A stretch of 64,000 nt of DNA from Mesorhizobium australicum. GTDB taxonomy: Bacteria > Pseudomonadota > Alphaproteobacteria > Rhizobiales > Rhizobiaceae. The stretch spans positions 2,356,001 through 2,420,000 of the forward strand of contig NZ_FXBL01000004.1 of the NCBI RefSeq assembly GCF_900177325.1, given 5' to 3'. Below, in pieces: positions 43,805 to 53,596 of this stretch; positions within the stretch are counted from its first letter, which is position 1, and the number at the start of each line of letters is the position of its first letter. The notes under the pieces are model-generated. The model was not told where the DNA came from and searched no databases. It was given only the letters and a program-made list of their open reading frames with translations. Both the position numbers and the translations under genes were made by a program.

Positions 43805-44686
43805 ATGTTCCAGGGGTCGTTCACCGCGCTCGTCACGCCGTTCCGCGCCGATGGCGGGGTCGACGAGAAAGCGTTTGCCGACTTCGTGGACTGGCAGATC
43901 GCGGAGGGCACCAATGGCCTCGTCCCGGTCGGCACGACCGGCGAGTCGCCGACGCTTTCGCATGAGGAACATCATTCGGTTGTCCGCGCATGCATCAAGG
44001 CGGCGAAGGGCAGGGTTCCGGTCATGGCCGGCGCCGGTTCCAACAACACGGCCGAAGCCATCAGCCTTGCCACCGAGGCGGAAAAGTCCGGCGCTGATGC
44101 GGTGCTGGTCGTCACGCCCTATTACAACAGGCCGACCCAGCGCGGGCTCTACGAGCATTTCGCCGCTGTCGCGCGGGCGACGAAGCTGCCGATCTTCATC
44201 TACAACATCCCGCCGCGTTCCGTCATCGACATGACGCCGGAGACGATGGGCAGGTTGCGCAACGATTTCAAGAACATCGTCGGCGTCAAGGACGCGACCG
44301 GCAAGGTCGAGCGCGTCTCCGAGCAGCGCATGACCTGCGGCAAGGACTTCATCCAGCTCTCGGGCGAGGATGCGTCCGCTCTTGGCTTCAACGCCCATGG
44401 CGGCGTCGGCTGCATCTCGGTCACGTCCAACGTTGCGCCGCGGCTGTGCGCCGAATTCCAGGCCGCGACGCTCGCCAACGACAAGAAGCGCGCGCTGGAA
44501 CTGCAGGACCAGTTGATGCCGCTGCACAAGACGATCTTCATCGAGGCCGGCGTGACGGGCTCCAAATACGCGCTGTCGAAGCTCGGCCGCGTTGCCAATG
44601 TCGTGCGCTCGCCGCTCGTCACCGTGGAACCTTCGACAGCGGAGAAGATCGACGCGGCGATGCGAAGCGTCGGTCTCCTGAATTAG
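43805..44686 (+). CDS. dapA: 4-hydroxy-tetrahydrodipicolinate synthase
   Basis: A 293-residue TIM-barrel aldolase, the normal DapA length. [14 protein letters not shown] is near residue 44, the catalytic Tyr lies in [10 protein letters not shown] near 133, and the Schiff-base Lys lies in GVKDATGK near 161. It condenses pyruvate with aspartate semialdehyde in the lysine and meso-diaminopimelate pathway. The start at 43805 follows AGGAG at a slightly long distance. smpB begins 4 bp after its stop, a common dapA-smpB pairing in alphaproteobacteria. Confidence 0.95.
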   Translation: MFQGSFTALVTPFRADGGVDEKAFADFVDWQIAEGTNGLVPVGTTGESPTLSHEEHHSVVRACIKAAKGRVPVMAGAGSNNTAEAISLATEAEKSGADAVLVVTPYYNRPTQRGLYEHFAAVARATKLPIFIYNIPPRSVIDMTPETMGRLRNDFKNIVGVKDATGKVERVSEQRMTCGKDFIQLSGEDASALGFNAHGGVGCISVTSNVAPRLCAEFQAATLANDKKRALELQDQLMPLHKTIFIEAGVTGSKYALSKLGRVANVVRSPLVTVEPSTAEKIDAAMRSVGLLN

Positions 44687-44690
44687 CAGC

Positions 44691-45167
44691 ATGGCCACAG
44701 GACGTGACGACCCCAACAACCGGACCGTGGCAGAGAACCGCAAGGCGCGGTTCTCCTACGAGGTGCTGGACACGCTCGAGACGGGGCTGGTTCTGTCCGG
44801 CACCGAGGTGAAATCTCTGCGCCAAGGTCAGGCGAACATCCAGGAATCCTACGCCTCCGTCGAGGGCGGGGAACTGTGGCTGATCAACTCCTACCTGCCG
44901 GAATACCTGCAGGCGAACCGCTTCAACCACGAGCCGCGCCGGCGCCGCAAGCTGCTCACCAGCAAGCGCGAACGCGCGCGCCTCGCCCAGGCGGTTGAGC
45001 GTGAGGGCATGACGCTTGTGCCGCTAAAGATCTATTTCAACGACCGCGGCCGCGCCAAGCTGCTGCTGGCGGTGGCGCGCGGCAAGAAGCTGCACGACAA
45101 GCGGCAGACGGAAAAAGAGCGCGACTGGAACCGCGAGAAGGGTCGCCTGCTCAAGGAGCGAGGGTAG
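44691..45167 (+). CDS. smpB: SsrA-binding protein SmpB
   Basis: A 158-residue OB-fold RNA-binding protein. The typical motifs are [24 protein letters not shown] written here in two parts: [11 protein letters not shown] near residue 14 and [19 protein letters not shown] near 29-47. [10 protein letters not shown] and the basic tail [19 protein letters not shown] follow. It brings tmRNA to stalled ribosomes for trans-translation. It lies 4 bp after dapA and is probably cotranscribed with it. Confidence 0.96.
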   Translation: MATGRDDPNNRTVAENRKARFSYEVLDTLETGLVLSGTEVKSLRQGQANIQESYASVEGGELWLINSYLPEYLQANRFNHEPRRRRKLLTSKRERARLAQAVEREGMTLVPLKIYFNDRGRAKLLLAVARGKKLHDKRQTEKERDWNREKGRLLKERG

Positions 45168-45191
45168 AAGCGGAAGGCCGAGGCGTCTTCG

Positions 45192-45497
45192 TTATGCTGC
45201 GTCGCGATTCTTGTCCGCGCTGACGAAGGTAAGCCGCAATCCGAGCGCGTCGGCCACCTTCATGATCGTCGCAAATTCCGGATTTCCCTCGCCGCTCAGC
45301 GCCTTGTAGAGCGCCTGGCGTGACAGGCCCGTCTGCTCGGCCAGCTTCGTCATGTTGCGTGCGCGAGCGATCGTGCCGAGCGCAAGCGCGATCTCATTCG
45401 GGTTTCCATCCTCGCAGGTTGCCTTGAGATACTCCGCTGCGGTGAGATCGTCGTCTATATACTCTGCTGCATCAAAAGGCAGGGTTTCGAGCGCCAT
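45192..45497 (-). CDS. HigA-like antitoxin, addiction module antidote (HTH)
   Basis: A 101-residue XRE-like DNA-binding antidote: an acidic N-terminus (LETLPFDAAEYIDDDLTAAEY), then a helix-turn-helix LAEQTGLSRQALYKALSG and the typical ADALGLRLTFV end. It should bind the toxin encoded just upstream and repress their operon. I chose the ATG at 45497, with AAGGAAAG 7 bp upstream, one base after the toxin stop. The order toxin first, antitoxin second is usual for the HI1419/HI1420 (HigB/HigA-like) type. Confidence 0.9.
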   Translation of the reverse strand: MALETLPFDAAEYIDDDLTAAEYLKATCEDGNPNEIALALGTIARARNMTKLAEQTGLSRQALYKALSGEGNPEFATIMKVADALGLRLTFVSADKNRDAA

Positions 45498-45498
45498 G

Positions 45499-45795
45499 TC
45501 AGCTTTCCTTCCATTCTCTTGCCAACTGCTTGGCACGTTCAATGTCTCGACGCTGGGTATCCTTGTCGCCCCCGCATAGGAGGACCAGAATCGTATCGCC
45601 GATCTGAACGAAGTAGATGCGATATCCTGGACCGTGATCGATCCGAAGCTCGCTTACTCCTTCGCCGACAGGACGCACATCGCCTGGATTTCCATCCCTA
45701 AGTCGCTCAATTCGCCGAGAGATTCTCGCCTTGGCCGACCGATCCCGCAATTGCGCCAACCAGTTCGCAAAAATGGTCGTACGGCGAATATTCAT
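45499..45795 (-). CDS. RelE/ParE-superfamily toxin, phage-derived Gp49/HigB-like
   Basis: A 98-residue basic protein of the addiction-module killer family: FANWLAQLRDRSAKARISRR, then GDVRPVGEGVSELRIDHGPG and YRIYFVQIGDTILVLLCGGDK, which is the family core. Relatives are ribosome-dependent mRNA endonucleases. The partner antitoxin gene follows after one base. The pair sits between smpB and a uracil-DNA glycosylase gene; its closeness to trans-translation genes may be chance. Whether it is active is unknown. Confidence 0.9.
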   Translation of the reverse strand: MNIRRTTIFANWLAQLRDRSAKARISRRIERLRDGNPGDVRPVGEGVSELRIDHGPGYRIYFVQIGDTILVLLCGGDKDTQRRDIERAKQLAREWKES

Positions 45796-45826
45796 ATAGA
45801 AAGGTGTAAACCATGGTTGACAAAAG

Positions 45827-46510
45827 TCAATCCGCCGGCTGCGGGATCTGATCTAGGAACTTTGCCACATTCGCGAAGACGTCGGCGAACATCTCTTCGG
45901 TCAGCACGCCGGTATTCGTGTTGTAGCGCGAGCAGTGGTAGCTGGAGAACACGCTGAGGCCGCCGATTTCGGTGGCCGCGCCGTGCTTGAACGGATGCGC
46001 GGCGACGCGGCCGCCGAGCGCCCGTATCGTCGACTGATGCGCGATCGCTCCCAAGGTCACAACAGCGCGGAGGTTCGGAAAACGCCCGACTGTCGCCGAA
46101 AGAAACCCTCGGCAGGTGTTGATCTCGCTGCTCTCCGGCTTGTTGGCCGGCGGCACGCAGCGCACTGCGTTGGTGATTGCCGTGCCGATCAGTTCCAGGC
46201 TGTCGTCGGGTCGCGCGAGAAACTCGCCGTGCGCGAAGCCGAAGGTTTTCAGCGTCCTGTAGAGCAGGTCGCCCGCGTAATCCCCGGTGAAAGGCCGCCC
46301 GGTGCGGTTTGCGCCGCGCAGACCGGGCGCCAGCCCGACGATGAGCAGCTTCACCGTGGCATCATCGGACGGGGGCAGGAAGGTCGGCACGGGACCGTTG
46401 AACCAGCCCGGCTCCTTCATCCGCCATTCGGCGACGAAATCGTGCAGGCGAGGGCACAACGGACAGTCGTAGGGAGGCTCCGCAGCCCCGCGGGGAATCG
46501 CATCGATCAT
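45827..46510 (-). CDS. Uracil-DNA glycosylase, family 5 (UDGb-type)
   Basis: A 227-residue glycosylase. CPLC at 16-19 starts a four-Cys iron-sulfur site. GLAPGLRGANRTGRPFTGD at 59-77 is the family 5 version of motif A, with Ala where family 1 has a catalytic Asp or Asn. Near the C-terminus HCSRYNTNTG is the DNA-intercalating motif. It removes uracil and related deaminated bases from DNA. It lies upstream of the toxin-antitoxin pair on the same strand. Confidence 0.92.
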   Translation of the reverse strand: MIDAIPRGAAEPPYDCPLCPRLHDFVAEWRMKEPGWFNGPVPTFLPPSDDATVKLLIVGLAPGLRGANRTGRPFTGDYAGDLLYRTLKTFGFAHGEFLARPDDSLELIGTAITNAVRCVPPANKPESSEINTCRGFLSATVGRFPNLRAVVTLGAIAHQSTIRALGGRVAAHPFKHGAATEIGGLSVFSSYHCSRYNTNTGVLTEEMFADVFANVAKFLDQIPQPAD

Positions 46511-46528
46511 CCGGCGATCATGCCCGGA

Positions 46529-47110
46529 TCAGAGATCGTCGTCAGCCGGTTCCTGAGTCTCGAGGCGTCGCGGCGGTCGTTCGGAAAGCTCGCGTCCCAC
46601 ATCGGCGCGCAGCGTCATCAGGTCGACGAAATGGTCGGCCTGCCGGCGCAGGTCGTCGGCGATCATCGGCGGCTGCGAGGACATGGTCGAGACCACCGTC
46701 ACCTTGCGGCCGCGGCGCTGCAAAGCCTCGACGAGTGAGCGGAAATCGCCGTCACCGGAGAAGATTACATAGTGGTCGACGAATTCCGTGAGCTCCAGCG
46801 CGTCGATCGCGAGCTCGATGTCCATGTTGCCCTTGATCTTACGCCGGCCGCTCGCATCGGTGAATTCCTTCGCCGGCTTCGTGACAACCTTGTATCCGTT
46901 GTAGTCGAGCCAGTCGATCAGCGGACGAATAGATGAATATTCCTGGTCTTCGATGATCGCCGTATAATAATTCGCCCGAAGAAGGTACCCCTTCTTCTGG
47001 AAGAAGACCAGAAGCTTACGGTAGTCTATATCAAATCCGAGGGATCTAGAGGTTGCATATAGATTAGCGCCGTCGATGAAGAGGGCAATCTTTTCCCGGG
47101 AATCGAACAT
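46529..47110 (-). CDS. NYN domain (LabA/DUF88-like) protein
   Basis: A 193-residue PIN-like nuclease-fold protein. MFDSREKIALFIDGANLYAT gives the first acidic residue (Asp in FIDGAN). KGNMDIELAIDALEL and VIFSGDGDFRSLVEAL supply the other acidic metal ligands. Such proteins are thought to be metal-dependent RNases or to bind RNA. The start at 47110 matches the usual rhizobial form; an 11-codon longer start is possible. The upstream region to rpoZ (about 275 bp, divergent) has no other gene. Confidence 0.88.
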   Translation of the reverse strand: MFDSREKIALFIDGANLYATSRSLGFDIDYRKLLVFFQKKGYLLRANYYTAIIEDQEYSSIRPLIDWLDYNGYKVVTKPAKEFTDASGRRKIKGNMDIELAIDALELTEFVDHYVIFSGDGDFRSLVEALQRRGRKVTVVSTMSSQPPMIADDLRRQADHFVDLMTLRADVGRELSERPPRRLETQEPADDDL

Positions 47111-47384
47111 CTCAAAACATCCCAAAAAACGAAGTGCAGACAATCAAAATCGGAAACAGTAAATAGTTCCCAATCCCACCTGCAACCCACTTAGCGCTAT
47201 GATTGGGCTAATCAAGGGCAGGCTGCGGCTCGGCAACAAAATGTGACCGTATGTGATCTTCTGCCGCGGTCGACGTTCCGCTGGTATGCCGCCGGGTTCG
47301 CGATGCCTCAAGCTTGTAATTTGGGCTTGAAGGCGATATGCAGCGCGCCAATATTCCCGACATTCAAGCAGGAAAGGGGCATCG

Positions 47385-47789
47385 ATGGCCCGCGTCACAG
47401 TTGAAGACTGCATCGACAAGGTCGAGAACCGTTTCGAACTCGTTCTGCTCGCAGGCCACCGGGCCCGCCAGATCAGCCAGGGCGCCCCGATCACGGTCGA
47501 CCGCGACAACGACAAGAACCCGGTGGTCGCGCTGCGCGAAATCGCCGACGAGACGCTGTCTCCCGACGACCTGAAGGAAGACCTGATCCACTCGCTGCAA
47601 AAGCATGTGGAAGTTGACGAGCCGGAGGCGGACGCCGCAGAGCTGGTCGACCGTCAGGGCGCTGCCGGTGAAGTCGCCAGCGTCGAGGAAGACGGCGACG
47701 ACCAGGTCGCCTTCGACCGGATGAGCGAGGAAGAACTGCTCGCCGGCATCGAGGGGCTGGTTGCGCCGGAGAAAAACGACGACTTCTGA
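47385..47789 (+). CDS. rpoZ: DNA-directed RNA polymerase omega subunit
   Basis: A 134-residue omega subunit. The conserved N-terminal core [20 protein letters not shown], then [10 protein letters not shown] and [13 protein letters not shown], is intact. A long acidic C-terminal tail is typical of rhizobia. It helps assemble RNA polymerase around the beta-prime subunit and can bind ppGpp in other bacteria. It lies directly upstream of rsh, as in many proteobacteria. A strong terminator separates the two genes. Confidence 0.95.
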   Translation: MARVTVEDCIDKVENRFELVLLAGHRARQISQGAPITVDRDNDKNPVVALREIADETLSPDDLKEDLIHSLQKHVEVDEPEADAAELVDRQGAAGEVASVEEDGDDQVAFDRMSEEELLAGIEGLVAPEKNDDF

Positions 47790-47842
47790 GCCGCTTCCGG
47801 CCCGCGGCGCTTCCGTGCCGCCACAATCGCAGCTATTTAATC

Positions 47843-47881
47843 CATGCGCCGCGCGAACGCGCGGCGCATGTTTCATTTTTT
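47843..47881 (+). terminator. Rho-independent terminator between rpoZ and rsh
   Basis: A perfect 12-bp stem, CATGCGCCGCGC at 47843-47854 and GCGCGGCGCATG at 47859-47870, has a GAAC loop and is followed by TTTCATTTTTT. It lies only 18 bp before the rsh start, so rsh needs either read-through or a promoter inside this short region; attenuation of rsh is possible. Confidence 0.88.
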
Positions 47882-47898
47882 AGGTTTGGTCATATCCG

Positions 47899-50127
47899 AT
47901 GATGCGTCAATACGAGCTTGTCGAGCGCGTTCAGCGCTACAAGCCCGACGTGAACGAGGCGCTGCTCAACAAGGCCTATGTCTATGCGATGCAGAAGCAT
48001 GGCCATCAGCGCCGGGCATCGGGAGATCCCTATTTCTCGCATCCGCTCGAAGTCGCCGCGATCCTGACCGACATGCATCTGGACGAGTCGACCATCGCCG
48101 TCGCTCTCCTGCATGACACGATCGAGGACACGACCGCCACGCGCGCGGAGATCGACGAACTGTTCGGACCCGACATCGGCAAGCTGGTTGAGGGCCTGAC
48201 CAAGCTCAAGCGCCTCGACCTCGTCTCCAAGCGTGCCGAGCAGGCGGAAAACCTGCGCAAGCTCCTGATCGCCATCTCGGAGGACGTGCGCGTCCTGCTC
48301 GTCAAGCTGGCGGACCGGCTGCACAACATGCGCACCCTCCATCACGTGCCCGAGGCGAAGCGGCTGCGCATCGCCGAGGAGACGATGGAGATCTATGCTC
48401 CGCTCGCCGGCCGCATGGGCATGCAGGACATGCGCGAGGAGCTGGAGGAACTCGCCTTCCGCTATGTTAATCCGGAGGCCTACCGCACCGTGACGGCGCG
48501 GCTCGCCGCCTTCATGGACAAGAGCCGTGGCGTGATCCAGGGCATCGAGAAGGCCCTGTCGGACATGTTCGCCACGACCGGCCTCAAGGCCTCGGTCAAG
48601 AGCCGTCAGAAGAAGCCGTGGTCGGTCTTCCGCAAGATGGAGGCCAAGGCGCTCTCCTTTGAGCAGCTGTCCGACATCATCGGTTTCCGCGTCATCGTCG
48701 AGACGGTAGACGACTGCTACCGTGCGCTCGGCGCCATCCACACGACCTGGCAGATGGTGCCGGGCCGCTTCAAGGACTACATCTCGATCCCGAAGCAGAA
48801 CGACTACCGCTCGCTGCATACGACGATCGTCGGCCCGTCGCGCCAGCGCGTCGAGCTGCAGATCCGGACACAGGAGATGGACCGCGTCGCCGAATATGGT
48901 GTCGCCGCGCACTCCATCTACAAGGACGGCCCGAAAAAGCCGAATGGCGCCACCTACAAGGTGTCGAGCGAGACCAACGCCTATGCGTGGCTGCGCCGCA
49001 CCATCGAGTCGCTCGCCGACGGCGACAATCCCGAGGACTTCCTGGAGAATACCAAGCTCGAACTGTTCCAGGACCAGGTCTTCTGCTTCACGCCCAAGGG
49101 CATGCTGATCGCCCTGCCGCGTGGCGCGACGCCGATCGACTTCGCCTATGCGGTGCACACCGATGTCGGCGACACCTGCGTCGGCGCCAAGGTCAACGGC
49201 CGGGTCATGCCGCTGATGACCGAGCTTCAGAACGGCGATGAGGTCGAGATCATTCGCTCGAAGTCGCAAGTCCCGCCCGCCGCCTGGGAGGCCGTCGTCG
49301 TCACCGGCAAGGCGCGCTCGGCGATCCGCCGCGCCACCCGCACCGCCATCCGCAAACAGTATTCGGGCCTCGGCACCCGCATCCTCGAACGCGCCTTCGA
49401 GCGATCGGGCCGCACCTTCTCCAAGGCCGAGCTGAAGCAGGTTCTGCCGCGCCTTGCGCGCAAAGATGTCGAGGACGTTCTGGCCGCCGTCGGGCGAGGG
49501 GAGCTCTCTTCGATCGACGTGATGCGGGCGGTCAATCCCGACATCAAGGAGATCAAGTCGGCGCCGGTGCCGAAGGTGAAGGAAGAGGGCTGGTCCAAGC
49601 TGCGCAACGCGGCGGGCATGCTGTTCCAGGTTCCGGGGCTTTCCTCGCGCAAGACGGGCGCCAAGGGCGACAGCCGCGCGGCGCTGCCGATCCGCGGCGT
49701 GCGCGGCGACCTGCCGGTGCGCTTCGCGCCGGAAGGGGCGGTGCCCGGCGACCGCATCGTCGGCATCCTCCAGCCCGGCGCTGGGATCACCATCTATCCG
49801 ATCCAGTCGCCCTCGCTCACCGCCTTCGACGACCAGCCGGAGCGCTGGATCGACGTCCGCTGGGACATTTCCGAGGACAAGAAAGAGCGCTTCCCGGCCC
49901 GCATCAGCGTGACGGCGCTGAACGCGCCCGGATCGCTCGCCGAGATCGCGCAGATCATTGCCGCGAACGACGCCAACATCCATACGCTGTCCATGGTGCG
50001 GCCGGCGCCCGATTTCACCGAGATGGTCGTCGACCTAGAGGTGTGGGACCTGAAGCACCTGAACCGGCTGCTCTCGCAACTCAAGGCGAACGAGGCGGTC
50101 AGGCTGGCCAAGCGCGTGAACGGATAG
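47899..50127 (+). CDS. rsh: Bifunctional (p)ppGpp synthetase/hydrolase, RelA/SpoT homologue
   Basis: A 742-residue long RSH. The HD hydrolase domain has His72-Asp73 in LLHDTIEDT. The synthetase domain (about 235-360) has [20 protein letters not shown] and [10 protein letters not shown]. The TGS domain is at about 395-455 and the ACT domain at the C-terminus (about 665-740). Both active sites look intact, so it should make and degrade (p)ppGpp in the stringent response, as the single RSH of rhizobia does. pyrE follows 8 bp later. Confidence 0.96.
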   Translation: MMRQYELVERVQRYKPDVNEALLNKAYVYAMQKHGHQRRASGDPYFSHPLEVAAILTDMHLDESTIAVALLHDTIEDTTATRAEIDELFGPDIGKLVEGLTKLKRLDLVSKRAEQAENLRKLLIAISEDVRVLLVKLADRLHNMRTLHHVPEAKRLRIAEETMEIYAPLAGRMGMQDMREELEELAFRYVNPEAYRTVTARLAAFMDKSRGVIQGIEKALSDMFATTGLKASVKSRQKKPWSVFRKMEAKALSFEQLSDIIGFRVIVETVDDCYRALGAIHTTWQMVPGRFKDYISIPKQNDYRSLHTTIVGPSRQRVELQIRTQEMDRVAEYGVAAHSIYKDGPKKPNGATYKVSSETNAYAWLRRTIESLADGDNPEDFLENTKLELFQDQVFCFTPKGMLIALPRGATPIDFAYAVHTDVGDTCVGAKVNGRVMPLMTELQNGDEVEIIRSKSQVPPAAWEAVVVTGKARSAIRRATRTAIRKQYSGLGTRILERAFERSGRTFSKAELKQVLPRLARKDVEDVLAAVGRGELSSIDVMRAVNPDIKEIKSAPVPKVKEEGWSKLRNAAGMLFQVPGLSSRKTGAKGDSRAALPIRGVRGDLPVRFAPEGAVPGDRIVGILQPGAGITIYPIQSPSLTAFDDQPERWIDVRWDISEDKKERFPARISVTALNAPGSLAEIAQIIAANDANIHTLSMVRPAPDFTEMVVDLEVWDLKHLNRLLSQLKANEAVRLAKRVNG

Positions 50128-50135
50128 AGGGGCTC

Positions 50136-50714
50136 ATGACGACGGACGAGGTCATCCAGATTTTCCGCGACACGGGAGCGGTGCTCGAAGGGCACTTCAT
50201 CCTGACGTCGGGCCTGCGCAGCCCCGTATTCCTGCAGAAGGCGCGCGTCTTCATGCATGCCGACAAGACGGCGATCCTGTGCAAGGCGCTGGCGGAGAAG
50301 ATCCGCCGGGAAGTGCCCGGCACGATCGACTATGTCGTCGGCCCTGCCGTCGGCGGCATCATCCCCGCCTACGAGACCTCGCGCCATCTCGGCGTGCCTG
50401 CGATCTGGGTGGAGCGCGAGGGCGGCGAATTCCGTCTCCGCCGTTTCGAGATCGAGAAGGGGGCCCGCGTCGTGATCGTGGAGGACATCGTCACCACTGG
50501 CCTGTCGATCCGCGAGACGATCACCTGCCTGCGCGACATCGGCGTCGAGGTGGCCGCCGCCGCCTGCATCGTCGACCGCTCCGCCGGCAAGACGAATGTC
50601 GGCGTCCCGCTGGTCTCGCTGGCGCAGTACGAAGTGCCGGCCTATCCGGCAGACCGCCTGCCGCCCGAGCTTGCCGCGATCCCGCCGGTCAAGCCCGGCA
50701 GCCGGAACATCTGA
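50136..50714 (+). CDS. pyrE: Orotate phosphoribosyltransferase
   Basis: A 192-residue type I phosphoribosyltransferase. The PRPP loop is [18 protein letters not shown] near residue 110, and [15 protein letters not shown] is the N-terminal substrate region. It converts orotate and PRPP to OMP in pyrimidine synthesis. The ATG at 50136 follows GAGGGG and lies 8 bp after rsh. acpS follows after one base, so rsh, pyrE and acpS are likely one operon. Confidence 0.95.
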   Translation: MTTDEVIQIFRDTGAVLEGHFILTSGLRSPVFLQKARVFMHADKTAILCKALAEKIRREVPGTIDYVVGPAVGGIIPAYETSRHLGVPAIWVEREGGEFRLRRFEIEKGARVVIVEDIVTTGLSIRETITCLRDIGVEVAAAACIVDRSAGKTNVGVPLVSLAQYEVPAYPADRLPPELAAIPPVKPGSRNI

Positions 50715-50715
50715 C

Positions 50716-51117
50716 ATGATCATCGGCCTCGGCAGCGACCTGATCGACATCCGCCGCGTGCAGAAATCGCTCGACCGCTTCGGCGAGCGCTTCACGCAAC
50801 GCATCTTCACCGAGATCGAGCAGGCGAAGTCGGACCGCCGCAAGGAGCGCGCGGCCTCCTACGCCAAGCGCTTCGCTGCCAAGGAAGCCTGTTCGAAGGC
50901 GCTCGGCACCGGGCTTTCGCGTGGTGTCTTCTGGCGCGACATGGGCGTGGTCAACCTGCCCGGCGGCAAGCCCACCATGCACCTGACCAACGGCGCGGCG
51001 AAGCGGCTGGAGGCGATGACGCCGCCCGGACACCGCGCCGTGATCCACCTGACGATCACGGACGACTTCCCGCTCGCTCAGGCATTCGTGATCATCGAAG
51101 CCCTGCCGGCGGCCTGA
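50716..51117 (+). CDS. acpS: Holo-[acyl-carrier-protein] synthase
   Basis: A 133-residue phosphopantetheinyl transferase. The Mg-binding motifs are [15 protein letters not shown] (Asp8) and [15 protein letters not shown] (Glu in KEA). The C-terminal [12 protein letters not shown] is also conserved. It transfers 4'-phosphopantetheine from CoA to ACP. The ATG begins one base after the pyrE stop. Confidence 0.95.
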   Translation: MIIGLGSDLIDIRRVQKSLDRFGERFTQRIFTEIEQAKSDRRKERAASYAKRFAAKEACSKALGTGLSRGVFWRDMGVVNLPGGKPTMHLTNGAAKRLEAMTPPGHRAVIHLTITDDFPLAQAFVIIEALPAA

Positions 51118-51195
51118 GCGACCGGAGTTTCGCCGCATTTGCGTTGCCCCACGCGAGGCAAGTGGCTAAAGACGTGACCGGAAACCGAGGAAGCG

Positions 51196-51942
51196 ATGAG
51201 CGTGGCAGAGAAGACAGGCAAGAAGTCCGGCGGGCTTGGCGAAACCGTCAGCGTCATCGTCCAGGCGCTGATCCTCGCGCTCGTCATCCGCACCTTCCTG
51301 TTCCAGCCGTTTTCGATTCCGTCCGGCTCGATGCGTCCGACGCTGCTCGAGGGCGACTACCTGTTCGTGACCAAGTGGGCCTACGGTTATTCGCGCCATT
51401 CGCTGCCGTTCTCGCCGAACCTCTTCTCTGGCCGCATCTTCGGCTCCGATCCGGAGCGCGGTGACGTGGCCGTGTTCAAATATCCGCCGAACCCGTCGCT
51501 CGACTACATCAAGCGCGTCATCGGCCTGCCTGGCGACCGCATCCAGATGATCGACGGCGTGCTCAACATCAACGGCACGCCGGTACAGCGCGTGAAGACC
51601 GGCGAGATCAACAATCCCGACATCACCGAGGAGAACCGCCCGGTCGACGTCTATCGCGAGACGCTGCCGAACGGCGTCTCCTACGACACGCTCGACCTGA
51701 CGCCGAACGGCATCAGCGACAACACGCGCGAGTTCACGGTGCCGGCGGGCCATTATTTCATGATGGGCGACAACCGCGACAACTCGGCCGACAGCCGCGT
51801 CTTCGGTTTCGTGCCGGCGGAAAACCTCGTCGGCCGCGCCAACATCATCTTCTTCTCGATCTCCGACGGCTCGAGCCCGCTCGAGATCTGGAAGTGGCCG
51901 ACGGACATGCGTCCGGGCCGGCTGTTCAACTTCGTCCACTGA
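51196..51942 (+). CDS. lepB: Signal peptidase I
   Basis: A 248-residue inner-membrane protease with one N-terminal membrane segment (about 17-38). The catalytic Ser45 is in IPSGSMRPTL and the Lys106 is in DYIKRVIGLPGD; box E is GDNRDNSADSR. It cleaves signal peptides from exported proteins. The last base of its stop is the first base of the rnc ATG. The lepB-rnc-era-recO order is characteristic of alphaproteobacteria. Confidence 0.95.
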   Translation: MSVAEKTGKKSGGLGETVSVIVQALILALVIRTFLFQPFSIPSGSMRPTLLEGDYLFVTKWAYGYSRHSLPFSPNLFSGRIFGSDPERGDVAVFKYPPNPSLDYIKRVIGLPGDRIQMIDGVLNINGTPVQRVKTGEINNPDITEENRPVDVYRETLPNGVSYDTLDLTPNGISDNTREFTVPAGHYFMMGDNRDNSADSRVFGFVPAENLVGRANIIFFSISDGSSPLEIWKWPTDMRPGRLFNFVH

Positions 51943-52655
51943 TGGCGCTGAAGCGGCCGACGGGAGAAGATCTGGCGCGGATCGTCTGCGAACGAACCGG
52001 CCACGCCTTTGGAAATCTCGGCTTGCTCCAGACCGCGCTCACCCATTCGAGCACGGGCGGGGCCACGAACAACGAGCGCCTCGAATTCCTCGGCGACCGC
52101 GTCCTCGCGCTCGTCGTCTCCGACATGCTGTTCTCCTCGTTCCCCGACGCCAAAGAGGGGGAACTGGCGGTCCGGCTCAACGCGCTCGTTCGCGCCGAGA
52201 CCTGCGCCGACGTTGCACTCGAGATTGGGCTTGAGACGATCATCAGGGCCGATTCCGCGGTTCGCGCCGGCGTCGGCGCCAAGGCGAAGAACGTGCTGGC
52301 CGACGCCACCGAAGCCCTGATCGCGGCTATCTATCTTGACGGCGGCATCGATGCGGCCCGCGCCTTCGTCCTGCGCTACTGGGAGAAGCGCTCGCGCGCG
52401 ATCGAGACGCCGCCGCGCGACGCCAAGACGGAGCTGCAGGAGTGGGCCGCCCAGCAGTCCGGCGCCCGCCCAGCCTATTCGGTCGAGAAACGCGAAGGGC
52501 CCGACCACGCGCCGGTGTTCACGGTCGTGGTCGAGCTGCCGGGCTATTCCGGAGCGAGGGCGACCGGCCGCTCCAAGCAGGCGGCGGAACGCGCCGCCGC
52601 CGAGGCGTTCCTGGCGCGCGAGGGCATCGGCGCGGCGAAGGAGACTGTGTCGTGA
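51942..52655 (+). CDS. rnc: Ribonuclease III
   Basis: A 237-residue double-strand-specific RNase. The signature NNERLEFLGD is at 43-52 and the second acidic site is DATEALIAAIYLDGG near 121. A C-terminal double-stranded RNA-binding domain starts near 160 (DAKTELQEWAAQQSG) and ends with the TGRSKQAAERAAAEAF helix. It processes rRNA and other structured RNA. It overlaps both lepB (1 bp) and era (4 bp). Confidence 0.95.
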   Translation: MALKRPTGEDLARIVCERTGHAFGNLGLLQTALTHSSTGGATNNERLEFLGDRVLALVVSDMLFSSFPDAKEGELAVRLNALVRAETCADVALEIGLETIIRADSAVRAGVGAKAKNVLADATEALIAAIYLDGGIDAARAFVLRYWEKRSRAIETPPRDAKTELQEWAAQQSGARPAYSVEKREGPDHAPVFTVVVELPGYSGARATGRSKQAAERAAAEAFLAREGIGAAKETVS

Positions 52656-53581
52656 GCGACGTGAAGAACAACGCTGTCGAAGGCGCGCCCGCGACCCATT
52701 CGGGCTTTGTCGCGCTCATCGGCGCGCCGAATGCCGGCAAGTCGACGCTGGTCAACCAGCTCGTCGGCACCAAGGTGTCGATCGTCACCCACAAGGTGCA
52801 GACGACGCGCGCCATCGTGCGCGGCATCGCGGTCCATGGCGCCGCTCAGATCGTCTTCGTCGACACGCCGGGCATCTTCAAGCCTAAGCGCCGGCTGGAC
52901 ACCGCCATGGTCACGACCGCCTGGGGCGGGGCGAAGGACGCGGACATCGTGCTGGTCCTGATCGACGCCGAACGCGGCCTCAAGGGCGACGCGGCTGCGA
53001 TCCTCGAACGGGTCGCCGATGTGAGGCAGCCGAAAGCGCTGATCCTCAACAAGGTGGACCGCGTCAAGCGCGAGACGCTGCTGGCGCTCACCGCCGAATG
53101 CAACGAGCGCGCCACATTCGAGCGCACCTTCATGGTCTCGGCGCTCACCGGCTCGGGCTGCAGCGATCTCCTCGCCTGGCTGGCCGAGGCGCTGCCGGAG
53201 GGGCCGTGGTACTATCCCGAGGACCAGATTTCCGACCTGCCGATGCGCCAGCTCGCCGCAGAGATCACGCGCGAGAAGCTCTATCTGCGCCTGCACCAGG
53301 AGCTGCCCTATTCCTCCACGGTCGAGACCGAGAAGTGGGAGGAGATGCCCAATGGATCGGTTCGTATCGAGCAGGTGATCTTCGTCGAGCGCGACAGCCA
53401 GAAGAAGATCGTGCTCGGCGAGAAGGGCCAGACCATCAAGGCGATCGGCCAGGCCGCACGCAAGGAGATCGCCGAGATCCTCGAACAGAAGGTGCACCTC
53501 TTCCTGTTCGTCAAGGTGCGCGAGAACTGGGGCGACGATCCAGAGCGTTATCGCGAGATGGGCCTGGAATTCCCGGGATAA
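52652..53581 (+). CDS. era: GTPase Era
   Basis: A 309-residue Era GTPase. G1 is GAPNAGKS at 24-31, G3 is DTPG at 71-74, G4 is NKVD at 133-136. The C-terminal KH domain includes VLGEKGQTIKAIGQAARKEI. It binds 16S rRNA and acts in 30S subunit maturation. The start is GTG at 52652, overlapping the rnc stop by 4 bp. The gene is convergent with the GGDEF-EAL gene, 15 bp away. Confidence 0.95.
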   Translation: MSDVKNNAVEGAPATHSGFVALIGAPNAGKSTLVNQLVGTKVSIVTHKVQTTRAIVRGIAVHGAAQIVFVDTPGIFKPKRRLDTAMVTTAWGGAKDADIVLVLIDAERGLKGDAAAILERVADVRQPKALILNKVDRVKRETLLALTAECNERATFERTFMVSALTGSGCSDLLAWLAEALPEGPWYYPEDQISDLPMRQLAAEITREKLYLRLHQELPYSSTVETEKWEEMPNGSVRIEQVIFVERDSQKKIVLGEKGQTIKAIGQAARKEIAEILEQKVHLFLFVKVRENWGDDPERYREMGLEFPG

Positions 53582-53596
53582 AGCCCGCTCTGGCGG

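Noticed and set aside
47144..47515. A minus-strand frame overlapping the rpoZ 5' end
   Set aside because: It overlaps the conserved core of rpoZ and has no domain-like sequence.
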